Origin: Gammaproteobacteria bacterium | Lineage (GTDB): Bacteria > Pseudomonadota > Gammaproteobacteria > Steroidobacterales > Foliamicaceae | Assembly: GCA_011523505.1 (NCBI GenBank) | Contig: WTGP01000008.1 | Coordinates: 62,001 to 126,000 of the forward strand | DNA length: 64,000 nucleotides | Direction: 5' to 3' | Shown: positions 1-9,483 of the stretch, piece after piece | How positions within the stretch are numbered: the stretch's first letter is position 1 | How the letters are laid out: every line of letters starts with the position of its first letter | Translations under genes and position numbers: made by a program | The notes under the pieces: model-generated | Told to the model about the DNA's origin: nothing | Database searches by the model: none | What the model saw: the letters and a program-made list of their open reading frames with translations, nothing else

Positions 1-341
1 ATGCCGGTGGCCAGCGCCAGCCCGGTAAACGCCAGGCCCACAGGCGCCGCGGCCGCGGAGATGGCGTAGGCCAGCTTCATCCGCCAGACGAGTCCAATTG
101 CCGAGCCGATTGCCATCAGCGCATAGAGCTGCATGGCCAGGTAGGCGGCGGGAACGTGGAAGTAGATGATGCGGTAGGCATCGCCCTGCTGGTAGTCCGG
201 CGGCGCAAGCAGCAATCCGCCGAAAGCGCCGACCGCGATGGCCGCAAGGCCGGACCAGAGCATCCAGGGCTCGATACGCCCCGCGATCCGGTAGAAATGG
301 GGCGGCGAAGCCAGCTTGTGCAGCCAGTTGGGAAGTCGCAT
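1..341 (-). CDS. ccmC: Heme exporter protein CcmC (3' part truncated by window edge)
   Basis: Reverse-strand translation MRLPNWLHKLASPPHFYRIAGRIEPWML...DYQQGDAYRIIYFHVPAAYLAMQLYALMAIGSAIGLVWRMKLAYAI is typical CcmC; directly downstream of ccmB/ccmA. Confidence 0.9.
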   Translation of the reverse strand, partial: MRLPNWLHKLASPPHFYRIAGRIEPWMLWSGLAAIAVGAFGGLLLAPPDYQQGDAYRIIYFHVPAAYLAMQLYALMAIGSAIGLVWRMKLAYAISAAAAPVGLAFTGLALATG

Positions 342-484
342 CTTGGGCAGCCGGACGTGATCAGGAGCAGGCGAAGTTCAGCCCTGTATTTTAGCCTGTA
401 GCGTGGGTGGGAGGGCGTCCCGTCCTCCACGTAGGCAGGACGCCTTCGCTCCCGGTGTGGAAGGCGGGACCCCCTCCCCCCAAT

Positions 485-1150
485 TCAGTTTGCCGTCGCG
501 CGGAGCGCAGCGCCCGCGGCCCACGGCAACAGCCCCACGGCCACCAGCAGAAAGGCCCCCAGCATCATCAGAGGCGCTCCTGCCGGCAGTCCGTCCACCG
601 CCAGCTCCGTTCCGCGCACGCCGAACAGCAATACCGGCAATGCCAGCGGCAGGACCAGCAGCGCCAGCAGACCCACGCCTCGGCGCAGCCCCGCGGTCAG
701 CGCGGCGGCCACGGTCGCCAGCAGAATCAGCGCCGGCGTCCCCAGCGCCAGCGTCGCCGGCAGGATCACCAGCGCAGTTCCTTGCATGCCGTAACTTGCG
801 GCAAGCACCGGCGAAAGAAGAACCAGCGGCAGTCCGAAAACGCACCAGTTGGCGCCCGCCTTGGCCAGCGCCAGCCAGGCCGGATCGACCGCGCTCAGGA
901 GCATCAGGTCCAGCGTCCCGTCGTCGCGGTCCGGCTGGAACAACAGCGGCATGGAGAGCAGCATCGAGAGAAAGGCCACCACCCAGATCACGCCGGCGCC
1001 CCATTGCGCAAGCAGCTCCGGCTCCAGTCCCGCGACGATCGAAAAGAGAGACGTGGAGATAAGGAAAAAAGTAATATTTATAATGATATGTATCCACTTC
1101 TTGAAGTAGATCAAGAACTCATGCTGCAGCACGGTCAGCCAGATGCTCAT
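485..1150 (-). CDS. ccmB: Heme exporter protein CcmB
   Basis: Hydrophobic ABC permease MSIWLTVLQHEFLIYFKKW...LEPELLAQWGAGVIWVVAFLSMLLSMPLLFQPDRDDGTLDLMLLS; 4-nt overlap with ccmA. Confidence 0.92.
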   Translation of the reverse strand: MSIWLTVLQHEFLIYFKKWIHIIINITFFLISTSLFSIVAGLEPELLAQWGAGVIWVVAFLSMLLSMPLLFQPDRDDGTLDLMLLSAVDPAWLALAKAGANWCVFGLPLVLLSPVLAASYGMQGTALVILPATLALGTPALILLATVAAALTAGLRRGVGLLALLVLPLALPVLLFGVRGTELAVDGLPAGAPLMMLGAFLLVAVGLLPWAAGAALRATAN

Positions 1151-1761
1151 CTGCTGACCCCAAGAAACAACTGCGCGACCGGCCCCGGGAAATCCCAATC
1201 CAGACGGTGCCCAGCCAGCACCGCACAGCCGCCACCCTCAAGATGCGAACCTAGTTCCTGCTGCAGCCACTCCCTGCCCTGCGCATCCAGGTTGGCGTCC
1301 GGCTCGTCCAGCAACCACAGCGGCGGCCCAGCCCCGATCAGACCTGCCAGCGCCAATCGCCGGCGCTGGCCATACGACAGTTGCGAAGCAGCCCGCTCCT
1401 GCAGACCGCTCAAGCCTGCCTTTTCGAGCAGTTGGTCCTCCCTTCCCGTCGAACCAGCAAGCCTCAGCGTAAAGGCCAGGTTACGGCGCACGCTCAACTC
1501 TCCCTTGACGCCGTCCTTGTGACCCAGCCACCCCATACTGCGCAGGTAGCGCGCCGGGTCGCTTCGAAACCGCACACCGTTCAGCTCGACAGTTCCCGAC
1601 TCCAGCGGCAGCAGGCCGGCCAGGGACCGCAACAGCGAGGTCTTGCCTGAACCGTTCGGTCCCTTCAGCAGCAACAGCGCACCCGGCGCCAGGCTGAAGG
1701 ACAGTTCGTGGAAGAGGCGCCGTTCCCCGCGCCAGAGAGTCAGCCCCTGCGCCGCAAGCAT
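1147..1761 (-). CDS. ccmA: Heme exporter ATP-binding protein CcmA
   Basis: Walker A GPNGSGKTSLLR, signature LSYGQRRRLALAGL, Walker B LWLLDEPDANLD. Confidence 0.93.
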   Translation of the reverse strand: MLAAQGLTLWRGERRLFHELSFSLAPGALLLLKGPNGSGKTSLLRSLAGLLPLESGTVELNGVRFRSDPARYLRSMGWLGHKDGVKGELSVRRNLAFTLRLAGSTGREDQLLEKAGLSGLQERAASQLSYGQRRRLALAGLIGAGPPLWLLDEPDANLDAQGREWLQQELGSHLEGGGCAVLAGHRLDWDFPGPVAQLFLGVSR

Positions 1762-1769
1762 CGTGACTT

Positions 1770-2777
1770 CTAGCCGATTCTCACCAGCAGTTTGCCGAAA
1801 TGCTCGCCCCGGGTGATCGAACCGATGGCCTCCGGGCCTTCCGGCAGGGAATACTCGCGGTCAATTACGGCGGAGATGCCGTGCTTGACCAGGTGTGCGT
1901 TCAACGCCCGGTGGTCGTCGCGGGCGCCCACCGTAATCCCGTGAATGCCGGCGCACTTTCCGATCAGGGCCATGGCGCTCAACTCGGCGCTCACGCCGCC
2001 CAGCGCGCCCAGGACCCCGATCGAGCCGCCAAGTCCGAGGGCCTGCAGCGACTGGCCCAACGTGCCCATGCCGCCGGTCTCCACCACCACGTCCACGCCG
2101 CCCCCGGCGCGCTGGAAGGCTTCCGCTCCCCATTCGGGTGTCTGCTTGTAGTTGATCGTTTCATCCGCGCCCAATTCCCTGGCCCGCTCCAGCTTCTCGT
2201 CGCTTGAAGAGGTGATGACCGCGGTCGCACCGAAGGCCTTTGCGATCTGCAGGGCAAAGATGGAAACCCCGCCGGTGCCCAGCATCAGCACCTTGGAGCC
2301 CGGCCCCACCGGGCCGCCGCAATGCAGCGCGGTCCATGCCGTAACGCCCGCGCAGGCCAGCGACGCCGCCGTTTCCGTGGTCATTTCGTCGGGCACGGCC
2401 AGCAATGCCGATTCCGGAAACACGCCCAATTCGGTGAGCGCCCCCGGCGCCTCGCATCCGGTTGTGCGGGTGCGCACGCCGGGCCGCACCGGCTGTGACT
2501 CCCAGTCCTGCCAGAACACCGTCATGACGCGGTCGCCCGGCTCAAACTCCATGACTTCCGAGCCGACCGACTCCACCACCCCTGCCCCGTCGGACAACGG
2601 AATCAGCGGGTATTCCTTGCCGCCGCCGTAGATGCCGGCGCAGATCATGAAATCCCGGTAGTTGATCGCAGCCGCCTGCATCCGCACACGCACCTCGCCC
2701 GGCCCGGGCTCCGACGCCGCGCCCGAAACGACCTCGAGGTTCTCCAGGCCGGACGCCGTCAACTGCACGCACTGCAT
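1770..2777 (-). CDS. Zinc-type alcohol dehydrogenase / quinone oxidoreductase-like MDR protein
   Basis: MDR fold with nucleotide-binding GTGGVSIFALQIAKAFGA and DGAGVVESVGSEV motifs. Confidence 0.85.
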   Translation of the reverse strand: MQCVQLTASGLENLEVVSGAASEPGPGEVRVRMQAAAINYRDFMICAGIYGGGKEYPLIPLSDGAGVVESVGSEVMEFEPGDRVMTVFWQDWESQPVRPGVRTRTTGCEAPGALTELGVFPESALLAVPDEMTTETAASLACAGVTAWTALHCGGPVGPGSKVLMLGTGGVSIFALQIAKAFGATAVITSSSDEKLERARELGADETINYKQTPEWGAEAFQRAGGGVDVVVETGGMGTLGQSLQALGLGGSIGVLGALGGVSAELSAMALIGKCAGIHGITVGARDDHRALNAHLVKHGISAVIDREYSLPEGPEAIGSITRGEHFGKLLVRIG

Positions 2778-2959
2778 AAGTTTCTCCCTCGGAAAATCCC
2801 AAATGAATCGCTGTCAGAGGGCGGATTGTGCCCTATTCCCCCCAGGAAGGGGTCTCAATCGCCTGGTCACAGCGTATCGTTTCCGCCAATTGCCAAGATC
2901 GCCGATTCTGTATAGCCTTGCAGCATAGGGGATTCATACATTGACCGGGGACCGGGACC

Positions 2960-4084
2960 ATGCAGAAACCGACACTGAAGGACGTTTACCGCCCCACCCA
3001 TGACGAGGCGGCAAGGCACGCATTCGTCGGCGCGTTGAAGGGCTACCTGAACGGTCCGCTGGAAGCGCGCCTTGCAGGTCACTACGAGGGCAACCTCAAA
3101 CCCGCTTACGTCGAGGCACGCGGACGCGAACCGGAGAACCGCACGGAGGGAACCGAGGCGTTTCGCGACGATCACCTCTACCAGCTTTGGGGGAGTTCGG
3201 TGTTTACCTCCCAGGACCTGATGTGGGAGACGGTGGGCGAAACCTGCGATCGGCTGCTTCCGGACTTTGAAGCGCGGCGAGAGGAACTGGCGAACCGGGA
3301 ACTGCACGGCCGTCTCGAAATCGAGGAAGGATTCGTCCCCCCGGATCCCATCCGCCGCGTGGAAATCCACCGCCAGCCGGGTGGCTATTTCGGGCAATCG
3401 GGCGATACCAGCCTGCGCCTGGGCATGGACTACATGGGCACGGGCGAGCTCTATCGAGCCGCCAAGGGCCTGTCGGAAGGCGACGAAGTCGGCGACCCGG
3501 GGATGGGCAAATTCCTCCTCGGCGCTCTCGGACGCCGGTTTCCCGATGCCGATCCCGGTTCCGTGCTCGACATGGGCTGCGGAGTCGGCGTCCACACGGT
3601 TGCCTACAAACAGGCATTCCCGAATGCGGAGGTATGGGGCGTGGACCTGTCCGCGCCTTTCCTCCGCTTTGCCCACGTATGGGCGGAAGACAAGGGCCTG
3701 GCCATCAACTACCGGCAGGCCAATGCCAACGACACCGGCTTCGCCGACGGGCAGTTTGACCTGATCGTGTCGCACATCATGTTTCATGAGACCTGGCACG
3801 ACATCCTTCCCGGAATCATGGAGGAGGCCCATCGCCTGCTGGCACCCGGCGGGATTTTCCTGAACGGGGATACGCCCTATCAACCTGACCGCCTGTCCAT
3901 GACCAAGCAGGTCACCAACCACTGGCAGGTCGTCAATAACGGAGAGCCCTTCTGGACCGGCTATGCCGACACCGATATGCGCCAGGCGCTGATCGACGGC
4001 GGCTTCGACCCGCAGCACGTCTTCGCCGAATACGACCCCCTGGGTTCGGGCGAATACTTCATATTCGGCGGAGTCAAGGCGTGA
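2960..4084 (+). CDS. Class I SAM-dependent methyltransferase with N-terminal 'QPGGY' region (cassette A)
   Basis: SAM motif VLDMGCGVGVHTVAY, NAEVWGVDLS; N-terminal VEIHRQPGGYFG shared with the methyltransferases at 60378 and 62311. Confidence 0.85.
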   Translation: MQKPTLKDVYRPTHDEAARHAFVGALKGYLNGPLEARLAGHYEGNLKPAYVEARGREPENRTEGTEAFRDDHLYQLWGSSVFTSQDLMWETVGETCDRLLPDFEARREELANRELHGRLEIEEGFVPPDPIRRVEIHRQPGGYFGQSGDTSLRLGMDYMGTGELYRAAKGLSEGDEVGDPGMGKFLLGALGRRFPDADPGSVLDMGCGVGVHTVAYKQAFPNAEVWGVDLSAPFLRFAHVWAEDKGLAINYRQANANDTGFADGQFDLIVSHIMFHETWHDILPGIMEEAHRLLAPGGIFLNGDTPYQPDRLSMTKQVTNHWQVVNNGEPFWTGYADTDMRQALIDGGFDPQHVFAEYDPLGSGEYFIFGGVKA

Positions 4085-4365
4085 TGACGGCCGCCGGCGA
4101 CGATGCCGCGCGGCCCCACAAGCTGCCGCGTCCACGCCAGATCCAGGACCTGAACCCCGATCAGCTGGTAGCCGTCATCTGGCGGCTGGCGATGGAAATC
4201 TGCGTGCTGCGCGACCGGCTCGGCACGCACGAGGCCCTGCTTGCCGGACAAAACGTGCTTTCCCGCAACGACATCGAAGCCTATTCGCCCTCGAAGGACG
4301 AAGCGGCCGCCCGTCTGAAGGCCCGCACCGAGCTGATCGAGAACATCATCAACGACCTGAGCTAG
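4081..4365 (+). CDS. Small helical protein, partner of the cassette A methyltransferase
   Basis: 4-nt overlap with the methyltransferase; resembles ORFs 61476-61754 and 61953-62297 (pattern vxxxxxLxxEixxxRxRLxxxExLL ... YxPSxxE). Confidence 0.7.
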   Translation: MMTAAGDDAARPHKLPRPRQIQDLNPDQLVAVIWRLAMEICVLRDRLGTHEALLAGQNVLSRNDIEAYSPSKDEAAARLKARTELIENIINDLS

Positions 4366-4392
4366 CCCCGAAACGGCCACGAGGAGGAAGTC

Positions 4393-5271
4393 ATGTGCGA
4401 TGACCGAACATTCAGGGAATCCCGCGAGTATCTGAACGACAGGAACGAGCTGAGCCGGCGCAGGTTCACCCAGCTTTCCGCCGGGGCCGGGCTCGCAATG
4501 CTGTTGCCGCGGGCTGCCAATGCGCAGGAAGTGACCGAACAGAATGTAGAAGTCACCACGCCCGACGGCGTCGCGGACTGCTATTTCGTGCATCCCGCGT
4601 CCGGACGCCATCCCGGTGTCCTGGTGTGGCCGGACATTCTCGGCCTTCGCCCGGCGTTCAAGCAGATGGGCCGGCGGCTAGCCGAGTCGGGCTACTCGGT
4701 CCTCGTGGTCAATCCCTTCTACCGCTCGGCGCGCGCACCGGTTGTGCCCGAAGGCGCGACCTTCCAGGACGAGTCGGTAAGGGACACGGTCTTCCCGCTC
4801 TATCGCCAGCTCAGTGCCGAAACCCACGTCACCGACGCCCGGGCCTTTGTCGATTTCCTCGACTCGCAGGCAGCCGTGGATCCGGACCGCAGGATGGGCA
4901 CCACCGGTTACTGCATGGGCGGCCCGATGACGATGCGAACCGCCTGGGCGCGCTCCGACCGCATCGGCGCCGGCGCATCGTTCCACGGCGGCGGGCTCGT
5001 TACCGATGGGCCGGACAGCCCGCACCTGCTCGTTGGCGAAATGAACGCGCACTACCTGTTCGCCGTCGCCGAGAACGACGACGACAGCGATCCGGAAGCG
5101 AAGAACGTGCTGCGCAAGACCTTCGCGGCGGCCGGACTTCCCGCCGAGATCGAGGTCTACGAGGGGGCGCTGCACGGCTGGTGCCCGCCGGACTCGTCCG
5201 TCTATAACGAGGCGCAGGCCGAACGGGCCTGGAGCCGGCTGCTCGTCCTGTTCGACACCGCGCTCGCCTGA
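4393..5271 (+). CDS. Dienelactone hydrolase family protein with Tat-like signal
   Basis: SRRRFTQLSAGAGLAMLLPRAANA leader; nucleophile region GTTGYCMGGPMTMR; C-terminal ALHGWCPPDSSVYNEAQAERAW. Confidence 0.85.
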   Translation: MCDDRTFRESREYLNDRNELSRRRFTQLSAGAGLAMLLPRAANAQEVTEQNVEVTTPDGVADCYFVHPASGRHPGVLVWPDILGLRPAFKQMGRRLAESGYSVLVVNPFYRSARAPVVPEGATFQDESVRDTVFPLYRQLSAETHVTDARAFVDFLDSQAAVDPDRRMGTTGYCMGGPMTMRTAWARSDRIGAGASFHGGGLVTDGPDSPHLLVGEMNAHYLFAVAENDDDSDPEAKNVLRKTFAAAGLPAEIEVYEGALHGWCPPDSSVYNEAQAERAWSRLLVLFDTALA

Positions 5272-5282
5272 CGAGCGCCCGG

Positions 5283-6461
5283 CTACAGGTTCGAAACGAA
5301 CCGGGCGATTCGATCCATGCCCTCGTCGATGTGGGGTTGATCGAGCGCGAATGAAATCCTGACGAATCCCTCGCCGGCGGCGCCGAAACTCGTTCCGTCG
5401 ATCAGCGCAACTCCTTCTTCCGCGAGCAGGCGGTCCTGAAAGGTGCGCCCCGACAAGCCCGTTTTCGTGATATTCGGAAAAACGTAAAACGCGCCGCCGG
5501 GCGTCGGGCACGAGAACAGGGAAAGCCCATTCAGGCGGTCGACCAGACGTGTCCGGCGCGACGCGAATTCCGACACCATTGCGGATACGCTGCCCTGCGG
5601 CCCCTCAAGCGCCGCAAGACCGCCCATCTGTGCCGCGTTGTTCACGCAGGAATGGCAGTTGATGGCCAGCCGCGTGACCTTGTCCGCGAGTTGCCGCGGC
5701 CATACCGAGTATCCGAGGCGCCATCCCGTCATCGCGTAGGTCTTGCTCCAGCCGTTCAGCACGATCAGCCGGTCGCGAATCCCGGGGTATTCGAGAAGGC
5801 TCGGAGGGCGGCGTTCGTCAAAGTAGATCCGGTCATAGATCTCGTCGGACAGGATCGCGACCCGGGGATGCTCCATCAGCCCCTCGACCAGGCGGTCCAC
5901 GTCCTGCCTGGCGGTAACGCCTCCGGTTGGATTGGAGGGTGAATTGAGAATGATGAGTCGCGTGCGCTCCGTGACCCGCGACAGCACCGACTCCGGATCG
6001 AGAGAAAAACCGCGCGATTCTTCCAACCGATAGGGCGTCGCCGCGGCTCCGGAAAAATCAATCATCGAGCGATAGATCGGAAACCCGGGGTCCGGATACA
6101 GGATTTCCACCCCGGACTCGCCAAACAGGAGCATCGCAAAGAACATGACGGGTTTGGCGCCGGGCGTGATGAAGACCCGGTCGGGCGCGACGTCGACGCC
6201 GAGCCGCCGGTGCAGATCGGCCGCAACCGCTTCGCGAAGGATGGGCAGACCCGGTGGGTCGGTATAACCGTGACTGCCGTCCCGCAGCGCCTTGCGCGCG
6301 GCCTCGATCGCCGTTTTCGGCGGTTTGGCGTCAGGCTGTCCTATGCCCAGGTTGATGACATCGTGACCCTCCGCCGCCATTTGGTTCGCGCGCATGAGGA
6401 CGTCGAATGCGCTTTCCGTGCCCAGGCGGTTCACGCGCGCGGCGAGCGTCAATTCGTTCAT
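5283..6461 (-). CDS. PLP-dependent aminotransferase, class I/II
   Basis: NSPSNPTGGV, LSDEIYDRIYF, NGWSKTYAMTGWRLGY (PLP lysine). Confidence 0.92.
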   Translation of the reverse strand: MNELTLAARVNRLGTESAFDVLMRANQMAAEGHDVINLGIGQPDAKPPKTAIEAARKALRDGSHGYTDPPGLPILREAVAADLHRRLGVDVAPDRVFITPGAKPVMFFAMLLFGESGVEILYPDPGFPIYRSMIDFSGAAATPYRLEESRGFSLDPESVLSRVTERTRLIILNSPSNPTGGVTARQDVDRLVEGLMEHPRVAILSDEIYDRIYFDERRPPSLLEYPGIRDRLIVLNGWSKTYAMTGWRLGYSVWPRQLADKVTRLAINCHSCVNNAAQMGGLAALEGPQGSVSAMVSEFASRRTRLVDRLNGLSLFSCPTPGGAFYVFPNITKTGLSGRTFQDRLLAEEGVALIDGTSFGAAGEGFVRISFALDQPHIDEGMDRIARFVSNL

Positions 6462-6495
6462 AGCGCCAGCCTCCGCGGTGCGCTGCCAGGAAGCA

Positions 6496-7812
6496 CTACC
6501 AAAGCCCCGGCAGCCACAGGCAAAGGGCCGGCATGGACAGGATGAGCGCGAGGACGACGAGTCCGCTCAGCAGGCATGGGACGACGCCCCGGAATGATTC
6601 CCCCAGCGGGGTATCACGGTCCAGCGAATTGATCACATAGACGTTGAGGCCGATGGGCGGGGTAATCAGGCCGATCTCGACCGTGAAAAGGGCCAGAACG
6701 CCAAACCAGACGGCGATCTGTTCCTCCGTGTAGCCGAAGTCCAGACCGATCAGCAGCGGGAAGAAGACCGGGACCGTCAGCAGGATCATGGCCAGACTGT
6801 CCATCACGCAGCCAAGGAGCAGGTAGGCCAGCAGGATGCCGACCAGGATCAGGACCGGCGACAGTCCGGACCCCGTCAGCGCGTCGGCCAGCTCGGTCGT
6901 GACCTGCGAGAGCGCCAGAAAGCTGTTCAGTATTTGCGCCGATATCAGGATGAGGAAGATCATCGCGGTGGTTTTCGCCGTTTCGAGCAGACACGACGCG
7001 AAAGCCGCCCAACTGAGCCGGCCCGACGCGAGAGCTACCAGGCCGGTGGCCGCGGCGCCGATGGCTGCGCCCTCCGTTGGCGTGAACAGGCCGAAATAGA
7101 TGCCGCCGACTACCGAAAGGAAAATGAGCACTACCGGCCACACCATGCCCAGGCTGCGGATGCGCTGGCGTATCGGCAGCGCCTCAACCACGGGACCGGC
7201 CCCGGGTTTGAACCGCACGTAGGCGGCGATCGCAATCGTGTAGCCCAGCGTCGCGATCAGTCCCGGCACCACTGCAGCCAGAAAAAGCTTGCCGATCGAC
7301 TGCTCGGTGATGACCGCGTAGATCACGAGGATCACCGACGGAGGGATCAGGATCCCGAGCGTTCCGCCGGCCGCCAGGGCGCCGGTAGCCAGGCCGCCGG
7401 AATAGTTGTGGCGCTTCATCTCGGGCAGGGCCACGGAGGCCATCGTTGCGCCGGTGGCGATCGAGGAGCCGCAGACGGAGCCGAAGGCGGCGCTGCCGAC
7501 GATGGTCGACATCGCCAGCCCGCCCCGGTAGTGGCCCGTCCAGGCGCGCGCCGAGTCGAATAGCCGGCGGCCGAGCCCCGCCCGGGTCGCGAACTGGCCC
7601 ATCAGCAGGAACAGCGGCAGGACCGACAGCGTATAACTGGACACGCGCCCGAAAGGAACGGTATTCAGCAGATTGAGGAACGCAGGCCATCCCGCGAGCG
7701 AGGCGAAACCGAAGCCGCCCGTCACGAACATGGCTATCGCGACCGGCATCCTCAGTGCGATAAGCAGCAGGCAGACGCCGAACATCAGGGCGCCGAACTC
7801 GACGCTGCTCAT
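6496..7812 (-). CDS. TRAP transporter large permease (DctM-like)
   Basis: Multi-TM; GSVCGSSIATGATMASVALPEM and LITPPIGLNVYVIN typical of DctM. Confidence 0.93.
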   Translation of the reverse strand: MSSVEFGALMFGVCLLLIALRMPVAIAMFVTGGFGFASLAGWPAFLNLLNTVPFGRVSSYTLSVLPLFLLMGQFATRAGLGRRLFDSARAWTGHYRGGLAMSTIVGSAAFGSVCGSSIATGATMASVALPEMKRHNYSGGLATGALAAGGTLGILIPPSVILVIYAVITEQSIGKLFLAAVVPGLIATLGYTIAIAAYVRFKPGAGPVVEALPIRQRIRSLGMVWPVVLIFLSVVGGIYFGLFTPTEGAAIGAAATGLVALASGRLSWAAFASCLLETAKTTAMIFLILISAQILNSFLALSQVTTELADALTGSGLSPVLILVGILLAYLLLGCVMDSLAMILLTVPVFFPLLIGLDFGYTEEQIAVWFGVLALFTVEIGLITPPIGLNVYVINSLDRDTPLGESFRGVVPCLLSGLVVLALILSMPALCLWLPGLW

Positions 7813-8291
7813 CGTGCCGAAGTCTTCAGGTGGCGAAAGAGCAGCAGAACGCAGACCATCGTCAGCAGTCCCGCACCGAGCAGGGACGAGAAATACGCCC
7901 AGTGGACCGGAATGCCCAGAAACACGGTCGTCTCGCCGTCTTCGAGCTTGTGCATGGCGCCGATGAACAGGCGCCAGGTGATCAGGCCCGCGACGATCGC
8001 GAACGTGATGTTGTGCACGGCGTCCAGCGCCGCCCTGAATCGTGGAGGCAATTTCCCGGTAAACAACTCCACGACGATATTGGCGTTGGTGATGTGGCAG
8101 TACGGAAAAAAGGCGAACACCGCGATCCCGATCGCGAGTTCGGTGATTTCATAGTCGCCCGGAACCGGCGCGTTGAACAGATAGCGCCCGAGCACGCTGA
8201 CCACCGTCATCCCCATCACGCCGACCAGCAGCAGGCCTCCCGCCAGCGCGACGGCGCGCGTCAGCCGCTCCAGGCGGCCGTCAGGGCTCAT
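7809..8291 (-). CDS. TRAP transporter small permease (DctQ-like)
   Basis: Four-TM protein MSPDGRLERLTRAVALAGGLLLVGVMGMTVVSVLGRYLFN; between DctP and DctM genes with short overlaps. Confidence 0.88.
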   Translation of the reverse strand: MSPDGRLERLTRAVALAGGLLLVGVMGMTVVSVLGRYLFNAPVPGDYEITELAIGIAVFAFFPYCHITNANIVVELFTGKLPPRFRAALDAVHNITFAIVAGLITWRLFIGAMHKLEDGETTVFLGIPVHWAYFSSLLGAGLLTMVCVLLLFRHLKTSAR

Positions 8292-9351
8292 TGGCGTATT
8301 TCGCCACCAGGCGCCTGGCGTCCGCGAGCATGGCTTCGCCGTCGTGCCCCATGGCGTCCACTTTTTCCAACCATTCGTCAATCACCGGCCTGGTGGCCGT
8401 TATCCAACGCTCGCGCTCCGATTCCGAGAGCGGAAATATCGCATTGCCGCGTTGCACGGCGGGATTGCGGCCCGTCGCCTCATCGTCCTGCCACAGCCGA
8501 CCCAGCCGTTTGGCGAGCGCCATTCCCGTGGATCCGTCGACCGCGGCCCTGATTTCCTCCGGCAAGCCCAGGTAACGCGCCTTGTTCATCGTCAACACGA
8601 ACGTCACACAAGCCATGGAAGCTTCGATATGGGAACTAGTCACTTCATGGAGACGAAAGGGCCGCATGATCGACCAGGGCACCCACACGCCTCCCACGAC
8701 GCCGCGCGACAGCGCCTCGTAGACATCCGAAATCGGCATCCCTACCGGAACGGCGCCGAGGGCCTCAAGCGTCGCGGCCAGGGCTTGCGAAGGGACTCGA
8801 ATTTTCAGGCCTGCAAGGTCTTCGAGCGTGCTTAGCGGGCGACCGGTCGTATGGATATGGCCGGGAGCGGCGGTATGAAACACCAGGGGATGGGTATCCC
8901 GATATTCGTCCTGCATCCATTTGCCATAGAACTCCATCAAGGCCTGGCTGGTCGCTTCCGCGTCGGTGCATACGAAAGGCAGCTCGAACGCCTCTGTCAG
9001 CGGAAATCGCCCCGGCGAGTAGCCAAGCGAGGTCCAGACCATGTCCACCACGCCGTCGCGAGCCTGCCCGTAAAGGTCGGATGACTTGCCGCCCAGTTGC
9101 ATTGCCGGAAAGACCTGAACGCGCACCCGCCCTTCGGTCCGTTGTTCCAGCTCTTCGGCCCAGGGAACGAGAAACGAACGAACGGCGATGGCCCTGGGGG
9201 AATTGAAGGTGTGCAGCCGCAGCGTGATCGGTTCCGCATCGGCGGCATTCAGAAGCGCGCACAGCATTGCCGCGGCGGCTGAGGCGATCGACCAGCGGCT
9301 GAGCCGGCGTTCGCGACGGAAAACTGTTTGCGGAGCTTGTGCGTTTGCCAT
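8281..9351 (-). CDS. TRAP transporter substrate-binding protein (DctP-like)
   Basis: Signal peptide then ITLRLHTFNSPRAIAVRSFLVPWAEELEQRTEGRVRVQVFPAMQLGGKSSDLYGQARDGVVDMVW. Confidence 0.9.
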   Translation of the reverse strand: MANAQAPQTVFRRERRLSRWSIASAAAAMLCALLNAADAEPITLRLHTFNSPRAIAVRSFLVPWAEELEQRTEGRVRVQVFPAMQLGGKSSDLYGQARDGVVDMVWTSLGYSPGRFPLTEAFELPFVCTDAEATSQALMEFYGKWMQDEYRDTHPLVFHTAAPGHIHTTGRPLSTLEDLAGLKIRVPSQALAATLEALGAVPVGMPISDVYEALSRGVVGGVWVPWSIMRPFRLHEVTSSHIEASMACVTFVLTMNKARYLGLPEEIRAAVDGSTGMALAKRLGRLWQDDEATGRNPAVQRGNAIFPLSESERERWITATRPVIDEWLEKVDAMGHDGEAMLADARRLVAKYANEP

Positions 9352-9483
9352 TGAATGTAACCAGCCAATGCGTGTGCGAAAATGCCTCGGAGAGCAGCGG
9401 GGAGGCCTCGCGAGGCGCCCCGGCGGCCACCATACAGTACCCGATAATTCGCCCGCGCGCTCCCCAGGAACAACAATCAGGAC

